Source: Anaspis maculata (lineage: Eukaryota > Arthropoda > Insecta > Coleoptera > Scraptiidae). Taken from it: a DNA stretch of 64,000 nucleotides. The position numbers and the translations under genes were made by a program. Below the pieces are notes generated by a model. It made no database searches and was not told where the DNA came from. It saw nothing but the letters and a program-made list of their open reading frames with translations. Of this stretch, positions 33,232-43,493 are shown in pieces (positions within the stretch are counted from its first letter, which is position 1; the number at the start of each line of letters is the position of its first letter). Where the stretch lies: NCBI GenBank assembly GCA_949128115.1, contig OX421966.1, positions 37,713,042 to 37,777,041 of the forward strand. Direction: 5' to 3'.

Positions 33232-35908
33232 TCACTTATTCTGATTGACGCTAAAACATTTAAACTGATTAACTTTTCCCTGTATCAAATTTGATTTGTG
33301 AATTGTGAATTCATTATAGTGTATGAATATGATAAATACAAAGAAAAAAAAAACATGCTGAAGAAAAGACAAAATCGCGTCCAAATTATCTGTTAAAGGT
33401 GATGTGCCTAAGACGCTGATACCGTTTTCACGCTGGATCGTGAGGCTGATTCGCTGCATCAGAAAGAAGCTTGATTTATGGGATGGAGACTCTTCTGACA
33501 GCAGCTTTTTATTGCCGTTGAAAATTGCTTCTATGTCAGGACTCCAAGTTCCAAAAGTTTCAACAGCAATACCAGCGAACTCATGGTTCTTATTGATTTT
33601 GGCGTACTTCTTGTGCTTAAGTTGTTCTGCTGACTGTGCAGCGTAGCCAGCGTTCATACAGCTTCCATGCACGTGTGTTGGGGCAACGGTATCAACACAG
33701 GTGACATCCCACACCAATGTTCTGCCTCTCTTTCATGGAATTAGGGACATTCCATCTGGACGCTTTCCGTCGTCTCGGAACAGACCATTGGGTTCCAAAA
33801 GACATGGGATTTTTACCGATGCCAGAGTTCGTTTTAAAAGACTGTTTAGAGCATTGTGCCGGTAAAGTCTTCCCGCACTTCGCTGACAGGACAGACCATG
33901 ATGTCCAAACTTGTCTACCGTGGCTCCACTCACGCATGTATGTGATTGGCAGATTTTAACACGGCTTCTCAAGGCAATTGCGATTTGGAGACTTTGCTTG
34001 TCTACAGGGTGATTCATGAGTGACCTTACATAGGCTAATGGGAGATAGAAGACTTTGAGGCGAGTCAGGAGCCACTAAAGAAATTTTATTTTTTCCAATG
34101 GTTACGAAGATACAGGGTGTTTTGTGTGTTTCGTATGAAACTTTGATAAGCGATATTTCTGAAACGGTCAAAGGTATTTTGTTGAAATTTACCAGTAATA
34201 TTTATTTCTCTGTTGGAGCTCATCCCAAAGCCATACCGGGTTAGTCAAAATCCAGGGCCGGGCTGGAAAAAAGGTGCCTCTTTTTTGTTTCATCAAAAAG
34301 TACATTTTCTGGCCGCTTTTCTGAGAAACTGCTATAGGATTGAAAAAGCTGGGGAAAAATGCTTTAAGAATCACTCTTCAATTTAGATGGCACACCTAAA
34401 CCGTTTTGACAATAAAATTGAAAGTGAAATTTGTGGGTGAGTTCCAATTTTCGACCGGACATAATCGACTCATTGTTTGATTGAATTCATTAAAATCCAT
34501 TTTTTGGCTTGTCTTTGTTGAATAGAAGGGCTTGGTTAAAAGAAAAATTCCAGAGCCGGCTATTTTTTTTTATGACAAAATCGAGAGTGAAACCAAAATT
34601 GACTCGATTTGGTCGTCAAAAAAAAAAATCATCGGCTATTGAATTTTTCTTTCTACCAAGCCCTTCTATTCCACAAAGACAAGTTAAAAAATAAATTTGA
34701 ATGAATTCAATCAAACAATGAGTCGATTATGTCCGGTCGAAAATGGGAACTTACCCACAAATTTTACTTTCAATTTTTATGTCGAAACGGTTTAGGTGTG
34801 CCATCTAAATTGAAGAGTGATTCCTCTAGCCGTTTCAAAAATATCGCTAAACAAAGTTTCATACGAAACCTCGTACGAAACACACAAAACACCCTGTATC
34901 TTCGTAACCAGTGGGGAAAACAAAATTTCTTTAGTGGATCCTGATTCGCCTCGAAGTCCTCTACCTCCCATCAGCCTATGTAAGGTCACTCATGAATCAC
35001 CCTGTATAGCAGCGTTCCGAAATCGGAAGATGATGAAGCATTCAACCATGCGCCAGATTCGCAACTGCATAAGCAGAATGGCTTTGTCAAGTCCTTTGTT
35101 GGCAGTGGAGAGTAACGTATCGTGGATATTTCTTGCCGTAACCATGTCCCAGCTCTCTTGAGAGGATGGGGTATCAGGTGTTGATGACCCCGGGTTTGCC
35201 ATGTTCTATTTATGAAGTTCTTCTGAATAACATTCAACCTCAAAGTCTTTCAGAGACGGATTGATGATTGTACCGATGAGAGTTGAACTGCTATTTACTG
35301 AAACAAGGATAGCAGAAAGAGCTACCTCTTTCATCGATCGAATGCCTAAGCCACCCAAGTTTACAGGCAGGGATAACTGTCGCGAACCGTTGGAAGAAAT
35401 TCTGATGTTTGATAGTTTTTCCGGTGTAATTTTAAATAAATTGTCGAAAAGGTTCACATACATTTTCAATATGGTAAAAAAAGACAGCTCCGTAAGAAAT
35501 GGTTCAATTTAGGAGACCAGTATTAGCAGTTTTTCAATAGAAAGAAAGCCATGTGGGGATTCAGAGAATAAAGATTCTCTGTTAAAATTGAGACTTTTCT
35601 CAAGAGATTCGTAGCAACACGATAGCAACAGCTGATAAAGAGTTTTCTGTCAAAGGTGCACCGAGAAATGGAACATGATCATCGGTAGTATGAACTGTAC
35701 CAGGAGACCGCGTAGTGAACTCGTTCATGATTTGAGTTTTGTCAGCACCAACCAGATTCTTGCAAAAGTATGTTCCACATTTGTTAAAGTTCAGTTGAAG
35801 TTTGGAGACCAATCTTTTCAAAGCAAATCTAACTTTCACAGAGCTCAGTTCAATCATACAGTGAACAATAAGTATCAAATTTGAGAAATATTTCATGCAC
35901 CATGCCAA
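33232..35908 (-). pseudogene. Decayed non-LTR-type RT with C-terminal nuclease-like region
   Basis: On the minus strand an RT tail is visible first (35908-35600: a KCGTYFC stretch, then FLGAPLTE). Next come LSLPVNLGGLGIRS (35469-35206) and an ESGAWLNA stretch (around 35090). After a 1-kb MITE there is an HTCVSGATVD-HHGLSC cysteine/histidine segment and DGKRPDG (34017-33733). Finally there is VWDVTCVDT, AVETFG and QRISLTIQR (33717 onward). I know this combination as the C-terminal half of a widespread invertebrate RT family; the DGKRPDG...VWDVTC spacing suggests a PD-(D/E)XK-type nuclease, which is inference. At least three frame changes plus the MITE insertion make it non-functional. The N-terminal RT motifs are not found upstream. 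Confidence 0.75.
34005..35004. mobile_element. MITE, exactly 1000 bp, TA target duplication
   Basis: The ends CAGGGTGATTCATGAGTGAC and the inverted copy are flanked by TA (34003-34004 and 35005-35006). The arms remain similar for most of the length (AGGGTGTTTTGTGTGTTTCG, ATTGAAGAGTGATTC and TCGACTCATTGTTTGATTG blocks), giving a near-complete hairpin. It interrupts the RT pseudogene, so it is younger than that copy. Confidence 0.85.
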
Positions 35909-35909
35909 A

Positions 35910-37740
35910 AGGCTGAATCAATTCTACGCCTGTCTGTCACTCACTTGCCGTCATATCCTTTGCTCATTGCGAAACGCGGGCACTGCAAGCGATTTGCGGA
36001 GTAGAGAGTTTCGATACCACACAGCGTGCTGTATAATAGAGCTTCTGCACTTTAAAATGGATGTTTTTGTTGAAGAGCTTTACAAGTTTACGTACATGCT
36101 CGATGGAGACGGAAAACTCACAACACAATCCGGCATGGCACGCTCTATAGCGAAGTAGGAAGAAGTATTCAGAAGAACGAGGCGGTAAGAGGATTCGGCC
36201 AATTGACATTAAAGTCCTGCTTCCAAGACAAGAAATAACATTTCCTAATTTCTATGGGGAGAAGCTGTGAGAACGATTCCTTTGTGTGCTGGCTGTGGAA
36301 GTGTTGCGCGAGTTTTGCCGCCGTTGTAGCCGTCGAAATTTATATGTATACATCCGAACAAGTATGGTGTTGGTATTGTCGTTGGTTGGCAGCTACAAAG
36401 CCACCAGTTTTCAGGAACTGAGGGGTTGCGTTAATGTTTGTAAACATGTTCCAGACAGTAGTTGATATTTGATACGGAATACTTGACTTGCTGTTTACCG
36501 ATGAAAATACCATTGTGCCTAATCCAGAGGATTCAGACGAAGAGAGAGAAACGCTGCCTTGTCATTACACAAGAATACCTACACGAGAGAGTGTAGCAGT
36601 GATACTAACAAAGTAAACTTCACCTAATCACAGACCTAATTAATAAGATAAGGCTTTGCAGTTTTTGGGTAATTAGCTTTCCGAGTAGCTTTCCAACTTT
36701 GAAGTCAAGCATGTGAAAATGTAGGCACTAAAAAAACTCCATTGCTGACAGTTTCCAGATTTGTATAGTTATAGAAGCATGTTTTGTACATTAGGAAGCA
36801 AGGGGAAGCTCTTGAAGTGTCAACATGAATACTTTGATTTGGGTAAACAGGCGATTTGATGTTCACGAAGTAGTTGACCACCTGATGTTGAGAAGTACGA
36901 GAAGATAGTTTGATATGGCGCAGGCACTCCGTTTAGAGTTGAAAGAAATCTTAAACTGATTGTGCGACGTGAAACGTAAGAAAATATGAAGGGAATCAAG
37001 TGAAATCAAAGGAAACCATTGAAGATTGAAGGAGATCTTCCCACCATAGTGCTTGAGTGTTGCGACGGGGTGAGAGATCAAACGGGCTTGGAGAGCCATG
37101 AAAACAAAGTTTTCTTTAAACCGTGTTACTCTGTGGTGATACTGATACACCCGGATCCTCAGAAACTATTCTGCCTCAAGACTAATATATCCAACGTCCG
37201 TCGCCATAATAAAGAACAGCACCTACAACGGTTTGTGTGTTGAAAAGTTCTTTCCTGCGGTTGATGAGCCATGGGAGCTGGACTGCTGGATTGTGTCCAT
37301 CTCGGCTTTACAGGGAAAAATAAAGGAAGGTACCACCAATTCTTTCAAGCCTTCAACAAAATAGTTATTGTTGAGATGTGCTCGACTCAACAAGTACGGA
37401 GTGATCACAGAGTAGGAGTGATCAAATAAGTTGCTCCTCAAGGCTCAAAGTAGGAGGCATTGATCTCCTTGCTAGCCATGTTTTCTTGCCAGATTTTCAG
37501 GAATCACAGGTGACTTGAGGAGAAATTTATTCGATCACTACTTATTGGCCACTTTAGTGGTCCATCTTATCGAAGTTTTAGCTTGATGATGACAAATGAT
37601 TACGTGATCACTTTGAGCCAATTTCGTCATAGATTTCTTAATTTCTTGAAACAATCATTCATTTTCCTAGTTCATGGAAATTGTAGAAGTTAGATTCCTA
37701 AGAGAAGTATAGTGAATAGAATATTTTTAGCGCATTTTCG
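35910..37740. other. Unassigned DNA
   Basis: No gene recognised. Short open frames such as 36863-37150 (minus) lack motifs. Parts may be further decayed sequence from the neighbouring RT element, but I could not align any conserved motif. Confidence 0.3.
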
Positions 37741-37765
37741 TAAGAAAATGACGCTTATATGGCCG

Positions 37766-37817
37766 GTTTGTCTGTCTCTCTGTCCATCTGTCTGTCTGCC
37801 TGTCTGTCTGTCCGTGT
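37766..37817 (+). repeat. TGTC/TCTG microsatellite
   Basis: A run of GTCTGTC-type tetranucleotides with a few substitutions. Confidence 0.8.
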
Positions 37818-38079
37818 AGAAATTAAGAATAAGTTGTACACTCCTCCACGGGGAATGAAGTTAGAGCCTTGGAACTTATTTTCAATCATAGCTGATGTCC
37901 CCAAGGGTGGCCAATGGGCTTTTTTTCATACATACATAGTTATACCTATTATCAAAAAACGAAGATTTCCTGTGCCCTTCTAAGAAATTGAACTCCTCGG
38001 GGAATGAACTTTATTAGAGCCCTGGAACTTTTCTCCGATAGACAGCTTAGGTTCTCAAGGGTGACCAGTGGGCAGATTG

Positions 38080-38610
38080 GATTTCATGGTTGCGCCGCCA
38101 TCTTGGCCGCATTATTGAAATTTCTTATTATTGGAACGATTTTCATGAAACTTGGAACTTACCTTTGTCACGTGTGATAATTCTTATTTTGAAGCTAAAT
38201 TTCATGATTCCGCCGCCATATTGAAATCTCTTCTTAGTGGAACGATTGTCATGAAACTTGGAACTTACTCTTGTCTTGTATGAACATTTATATTTCCAAG
38301 CTGATTTTCATGGTTCCGCCGCCATATTAAAATTTCTTATTAGTGGAACGATTTTCATGGAACTTGGAACTTACCCTTGTCACGTGTGATTCCGCCGCCA
38401 TATTGAAATCTCTTATTAGTGGAACCATTGTCATGAAACTTGGAACTCACCCTTGTCGCCTTGTCTTGTGTAGGTATAATTATTTTTACTTTCGAGTTGA
38501 ATTTCATGATTCCGCCGCTATCTTGGCAGCCATATCAAAATTTCTCATTAATGGAACGATTGTCATGAAACGTGAACTTACTCTTGTCTCGCATGAACAT
38601 TTAATTGTCA
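38080..38610 (+). repeat. Degenerate tandem repeat, five units of about 85-125 bp
   Basis: Each unit contains TTTCATGRTTCCGCCGCCAT, a GTGGAACGATTNTCATG block and a GGAACTTACYCTTGTC block. A 124-codon frame across it (38343-38717) is a by-product of the repeat. Confidence 0.7.
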
Positions 38611-38619
38611 AGCTGGACT

Positions 38620-39677
38620 TCATTTCTATCGATGACAGATCTGCACTAGAAATATGCGCTATTGCGACTCACGCACGTAAGGGGATATTCACTTGTTCAA
38701 CTTTAACTTCAAAATAGTTGTAGTTTTTATTGTTTTTCAATTTTTCACGTATAAATGGAATCATAGAACAAAAAAATTCTTGCAACAGTTTTTATATCTA
38801 ACACTCTTCAACGATTTTTATAAACTAATATGCGACTCGATGGGTTGGGCGGCAGCAGTCAGGAAGCCAAGATCAGACGCATTTTGAAATTTCCAATTGG
38901 GAAAAATGTGGCATCATGTTTCAACTGGAAAGGCCATAAGCAAAAACTGTCCTTCGAGAAAACCTTCGTTTTGACAATAATAAACAGTATGTAGAATAAT
39001 TCAACTATTCACAATTGGTTCACAATTCATAAATTTCGTACATTCATTTTAGAAGCTGTCAGTTCTTCTTTTGGCACGACGAATGACGAACTTAGAACAG
39101 CCAACACAATTAAAAATTGGCTGAAGCAAGCGCCTTTCAAAAAGACAAATGATTGTTGGATTGAGCTGCTCATGTAGTCAAGAAGAATACAAGACTATAA
39201 TAACGAGTGTTTTTTTCTATACCCTATTTTCAGCAATTTTTCTGTGCCTACTCTTAGAATAACATATTATAATATGCATATTTACTTACATTATTTACAT
39301 ACAATTATTTATTATCAAAAATGATTAACTTCCAATATTAACCTGCAGTTATTGATAACAATTATACTCAGTTAGTTTTTTTTGTTTTTACATTATGATG
39401 AACAATAATATTATGTAAATGCAATTGGTACTTACGTTAATTTTACATTCAAAACTTAGTTACTTACTCACTCATTTCTATTATTGACCTAATACGTATT
39501 CGTGTTCTTTGTTTGAATTAACTAATATAATGTACTATTAATTATGTAGTGTTTTTAAAAAAAAATGTAATGATTTTTACCGAGGGGTTAACCACTTGGC
39601 AATTTTGATGTACAGCCGTGAGTGAATTTCTGGCATTTGTGGCAATTTTCGGGCAATTGGCGATTTTGGTGTAGATA
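38620..39677. other. Unassigned AT-rich DNA
   Basis: Strongly AT-rich with no recognised gene or repeat. Confidence 0.4.
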
Positions 39678-39821
39678 TGGCGCGATGTGATGGAGAAAAA
39701 GTGTCTGCCCTGAGCGGGATTCGAATCTGCGTCTTCCATTTGCCGGATGGATACTCTAAGCACTAAGCTATCAAGGGAGACAACAGCTCCTCCGTCACAT
39801 GCCCATATGAGAGCCGCCACA
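39678..39821 (-). repeat. TRIM 3' LTR (144 bp)
   Basis: Starts TGTGGCGGCTC on the minus strand, immediately after GGAGGGGGAGTAC. Within it ATGTGA(T/C)GGAG and CTCCGTCACAT are inverted arms around the tRNA-like part; one base is mutated in this copy. Confidence 0.8.
39706..39777 (-). other. tRNA-like sequence in TRIM 3' LTR
   Basis: 72 nt that fold as a cloverleaf: acceptor CCCTTGA/TCAGGGC (6 of 7 pairs), D arm, anticodon stem TCCAT/ATGGA with loop CCGGCAA, and T arm with GATTCGAATCC. Degenerate B box relative to the other copy. Not a functional tRNA gene by itself. Confidence 0.65.
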
Positions 39822-39824
39822 GTA

Positions 39825-39834
39825 CTCCCCCTCC
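39825..39834 (-). other. TRIM polypurine tract
   Basis: GGAGGGGGAG on the minus strand, three bases before the 3' LTR start. Confidence 0.75.
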
Positions 39835-40022
39835 AGAGACGTCGTTCGTCTCGTATGTCATCCGTGTTCAGTGTTCACTGTTCTTATTAACCGTTGTTCG
39901 GTACCCCCCAGCTAGGGCGACGGATAGGTCGTGGGTGGATGTAGGAAGAGAAATGGCGGTGCTATTCAATTGTTCGCTGTTACTTGTTTATTCAAGTAGC
40001 GTGTTGCGTACGTGTTATTGTT

Positions 40023-40036
40023 GTTCGGGGTCACCA
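40023..40036 (-). other. TRIM primer-binding site
   Basis: TGGTGACCCCGAAC on the minus strand, four bases after the 5' LTR. The TGGTGACCCCGA start is common among insect LTR elements. Confidence 0.8.
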
Positions 40037-40040
40037 TTTA

Positions 40041-40184
40041 TGGCGCGATGTGACGGAGAAAAAGTGCCTGCCCTGAGCGGGATTCGAACCTGCGTCTCCC
40101 ATTTGCCGGATGGATACTCTAACCACTAACCTATCAAGGGAGACAACAGTTCCTCCGTCACATGCCCATATGAGAGCCGCAACA
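40041..40184 (-). repeat. TRIM 5' LTR (144 bp)
   Basis: Starts TGTTGCGGCTC and ends CGCGCCA on the minus strand. Partner of 39678-39821. Confidence 0.8.
40069..40140 (-). other. tRNA-like sequence in TRIM 5' LTR
   Basis: A 72-nt cloverleaf with a good A box (TAGGTTAGTGG), a perfect B box (GGTTCGAATCC) and an anticodon loop CCGGCAA; position 33 is C instead of U. A TTTTT run (minus 40063-40059) follows within a few bases and could stop RNA polymerase III. Inverted 11-bp arms ATGTGACGGAG/CTCCGTCACAT surround it. Confidence 0.7.
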
Positions 40185-40189
40185 TAAGT

Positions 40190-40740
40190 ACACTTTTTTC
40201 GCAGGTGGTAAACCCCTCGATTTTCACCCTTTGAAAATTATGATGTTGAATAGATTATTTGTATTATTTTTACTTCTTTTTTTGTTCAAATACCCACCGA
40301 TACTGCGATATTGAACTCTTTTGCTAGTTATACGATTGATTTTCATCCAATTTTCATCTTATTGCTATGTGTACTTGTGTAGTGTTTCAAGTACCTATTC
40401 ATTGAGTGATCGAATATTTTCCATGGTAAGTACGATTTGATATAAACAGGTAGAAACATTTGGTACGTTGAGTAGCTTTTTTTTTTATTCGGCGGTAAAT
40501 AATTTGGTAAGTCTGATAATTTTTCTTGGTCTACTTTCCAACATGCATTAGGGAATGACGAAGGAATTTTTTTAAGTATTGCATGTTTGTAAAATCTCCT
40601 ACGAAGCTTTTTTTGTCACTATTAAATTATTTTCGAACAAGGCAGTAGGTACCAACTCTTCAAATGTAATAATTTCGCAAGTCTCTCTTTAGGCGTTTAT
40701 TCATCACGTGAAGAAGACGAGATCGTCACCACGTTATGTT
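40190..40740. other. Unassigned DNA
   Basis: No gene or boundary recognised. Confidence 0.35.
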
Positions 40741-40749
40741 TACGTCACC

Positions 40750-41020
40750 ATAAAAACGTTAGAAAAACGACCCATTCATTCGTGGTAAAATTTGGTTGGA
40801 TAAACAAATATTTAATATTCATTTACGGTTTTTATATGACCACCTAATAACCGTGAATGAACGTTTACAAATGAACGTCCTTTTTGTTTTTGGATAAAAC
40901 GTTCAAGAAACGTTGAAACTAATTTTATGATGATAATTTTTAAACGTTTGAATCACGTGCACCAAACGTTCACAAAATGGTCAAATCAACGTTCATCTAC
41001 TTGTCTATATAAACGTTCCA
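40750..41020. repeat. Cluster of AACGTT motifs
   Basis: About eight exact AACGTT hexamers, mostly within AAACGTT or AACGTTC, fall in 270 bp directly outside the palindrome at 41060. Further ones appear at about 42731 and 47682 on the far side, around the hAT insertion. They look like subterminal repeats of a larger element. Confidence 0.5.
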
Positions 41021-41059
41021 TGTGATAATGCAATAACTTTTTTTTAACCTATTAGGCTA

Positions 41060-42585
41060 ATAGGCCAGGCGGTATGTCGGTAAAATCACCACAATCTGGA
41101 AAAAACTCCTACCAAAGCTTTTATGATGTCAAACTCTTCGTAAGGTCAGTAGTTATCTACCACTGAGTTTCCGCCCAAAAACGAGTTGTGCTGATTCCTC
41201 CACATCTGCGCGAAGGTAAAGGATGCCTCGAAAGTGCAAAAAGACCTGTTAAACCTTCCTACTTTTTGTGTTATATTTGCCTAAATGCAAACGTACAATT
41301 CTTACGCAAACATTGGAAGCATCTGTCATCATCTCTGTGCCAGTCTTACTGTTGAAAAAAAAGATTTCTTTGTGCGGATCAGATAAATTACATTTAATTG
41401 TTTTTTCACACAAGAAAACGATGGAGCAACATGTATTTTGGATGTTTTCTAATAACTTGTACTCACTGAGCCCATCTATGACATTAAAATTTCAATAACA
41501 GCATTTTTGAAGATGTTGCCAGCAAAAAAGTTGATAATTTTCACCCGCCTGTTCAGCAGCAATTTTTCCAATTTTACCAAACACCGTTTCCGGAAATTTT
41601 ATGAGTAATGAAAAGCTCAAACTCTTCTCTAACGATATCGTGCCTGGCTTAACCGCGGCACGCACTTGAAAGTCTAAAAAACTGTTTTCTTTTCGAGGGG
41701 TCTTGTTTCACCCGTGTGCGGCCGTGCCTACTTGACATAGACCGGACTGATTACACGAGCTTGGAAATGTACTCTTTTCCAGCTTTAAAACGCGACCATT
41801 ATTATTGAGACTTTGTATATTGATTCATGAAGAAATCATACATTATTTTATCATTAATGGTCGTGTTTCAAAGCTGGAAGAGAGTATATTTCCAAGCTTG
41901 TGTAATCAGTCCAGTCTGTGTCAAGTAGGCATGGCCGCACGCGGGTGAAATAGAACCGCTCGAAAAAAATCAGTTTCCTACACCTTCAAAAAGCGTGCCG
42001 CAGTTAAGCCAGATATAATATCATTAGAAAACAGTGCCAGCTTGTCATTCCTTACAAAATTTTCGAGAAAGGTGTTTGGTAAAATTGAAAAAACTGCTGC
42101 TGAACAGGCGGGTAAAAATTATCCACTTCTTAGCGGGCAACATCTTCAAAAATGCTGTTATTTAAATTTTAACGCCATGAATGGGTTCAGTAAGTACAAG
42201 TTATTAGAAAACATCCAGAATACATGTTGCTCCATCGTTTTCTTGTGTGGAAAAACAATTAAATGTGATTTATCTGACCCGCACAAAGAAATCTTTTTTT
42301 TCAACAGTAAGACTGGCACAGAGATGATGACAAATGCTTCCAATGTTTGCGTTAGAGTTGTACGTTTGTATTGAGGCAAATAAAATGGAAAAGTACGGGG
42401 GTTTAACAGGTCTTTTTGCACCTTCAAGACATCTTTTACCTTTAGGCAGATGTGGAGGAATCAGCACAACTCGTTTTTGGGCGGAAACTCAGTGGTAGAT
42501 ATATACTGACCTTACGAAGAGTTTGACACCATAAAAGCTTTGGTCGGAATTTTTTCTATCCAGAATGACCTATCGCCTGGCCTAT
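41060..42585. repeat. 1.5-kb palindrome (foldback), arms about 730 bp
   Basis: The left arm (about 41060-41800) and right arm (about 41860-42585) are inverted copies beginning ATAGGCCAGGCG and joined by a short AT-rich loop. Matching open frames in the two arms (for example 42158-42427 minus and 41268-41498 plus) are mirror images and not proof of coding. Confidence 0.8.
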
Positions 42586-43493
42586 AATGACAAAACGGTT
42601 TTTAGCGGTCAATTATTTGTTTAGGTAAAAACGGGTTTTAAGTCGTTTGAACAGCATTTCTTATTGGTTGATTTTTATATGCATTTTGAACGTCTAATCA
42701 TCCAGCATCCTATTATATCGTTTTGATGTAAACGTTTGATAATGGTTTAGTTCATGTCAGTGGCGTAGCCAAGGGGGTGCGAGGGGGGGCGACCGCCCCC
42801 CCCCGCCCCCACCTTCCAAGCGCCCAGGGCGCCCCATCCCGCTTTCTTAACTAATCGGACAATACAGAGGCGTATTTAAAGGGCGCAACACTTCTGTGTA
42901 AAAAAATTTTCAATGAAGTTTTATGTTAGTATATGTGATATGCGATACTTTTTATTTCTCGGAGGGCGAGGATGCTGTTGTCGCCCATAAAAATAATCTC
43001 ACAAGTAACGGTTCTCTTCGTAAGTAAGAAACTTTCCGCCCATTCACAAACGCTTTTACACCCTCATAAAACATAGGTCTCGTACTATAATACGTAGATA
43101 TGATACCTTTCTCTATAATGCTCCACAATACTCACCCACTGACCCTCTCAGTGGGTGGTGCAGAAGCAAAACGTGACTTAACAATGGGCAAATCTGCCTC
43201 ATGTGCACTTGCGACTAGTTTGTTCCTTAATTTGGCGCCAGAATTTTATGGGCCACTTGCGTGGACCGAGCCTACATACCTATGATATGAATGGGATTTT
43301 AATGAATTTTACTTTAATGAAATTTCCACAAATACATTACATAGGTACCATTTTCATCTACCAACATGCACGATCAGTCGATCACCCCCAGCACTGCAAG
43401 TTGTTGATCAATTACACTTTTACACTGCTCCAACAAATAATAACTGCGTATGTTGTAAAGTTATTGTGCAATAATTGTGAATTGTGATTAGTG

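Larger units (their letters stand above)
39678..40184 (-). mobile_element. TRIM-like miniature LTR retrotransposon with tRNA-like LTRs
   Basis: Two 144-bp direct repeats (39678-39821 and 40041-40184, eight differences by eye) bracket 219 bp. Read on the minus strand each repeat begins TGT and ends CCA. The upstream one is followed after four bases by TGGTGACCCCGAAC, a typical PBS, and the downstream one is preceded by GGAGGGGGAG, a polypurine tract. This is the layout of a terminal-repeat retrotransposon in miniature (TRIM): complete cis signals for reverse transcription and no coding capacity. Each LTR contains a 72-nt tRNA-like sequence with pol III A- and B-box motifs. No target duplication is evident (AGATA on the left, TAAGT on the right). 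About 5.6 percent LTR divergence indicates an older insertion. An alternative is two tandem tRNA-derived SINE copies, but PBS and PPT at exactly the right places argue for the TRIM reading. Confidence 0.8.

Noticed and set aside
39683..40165. Two genuine tRNA genes in tandem
   Set aside because: Position 33 is C, the acceptor stem has a mismatch, and the units lie inside LTRs with PBS and PPT; better read as tRNA-derived LTR sequence.
41268..42427. Matching open frames in the 1.5-kb palindrome as a gene pair
   Set aside because: They are mirror images of the same inverted-repeat DNA, short, and without known motifs.
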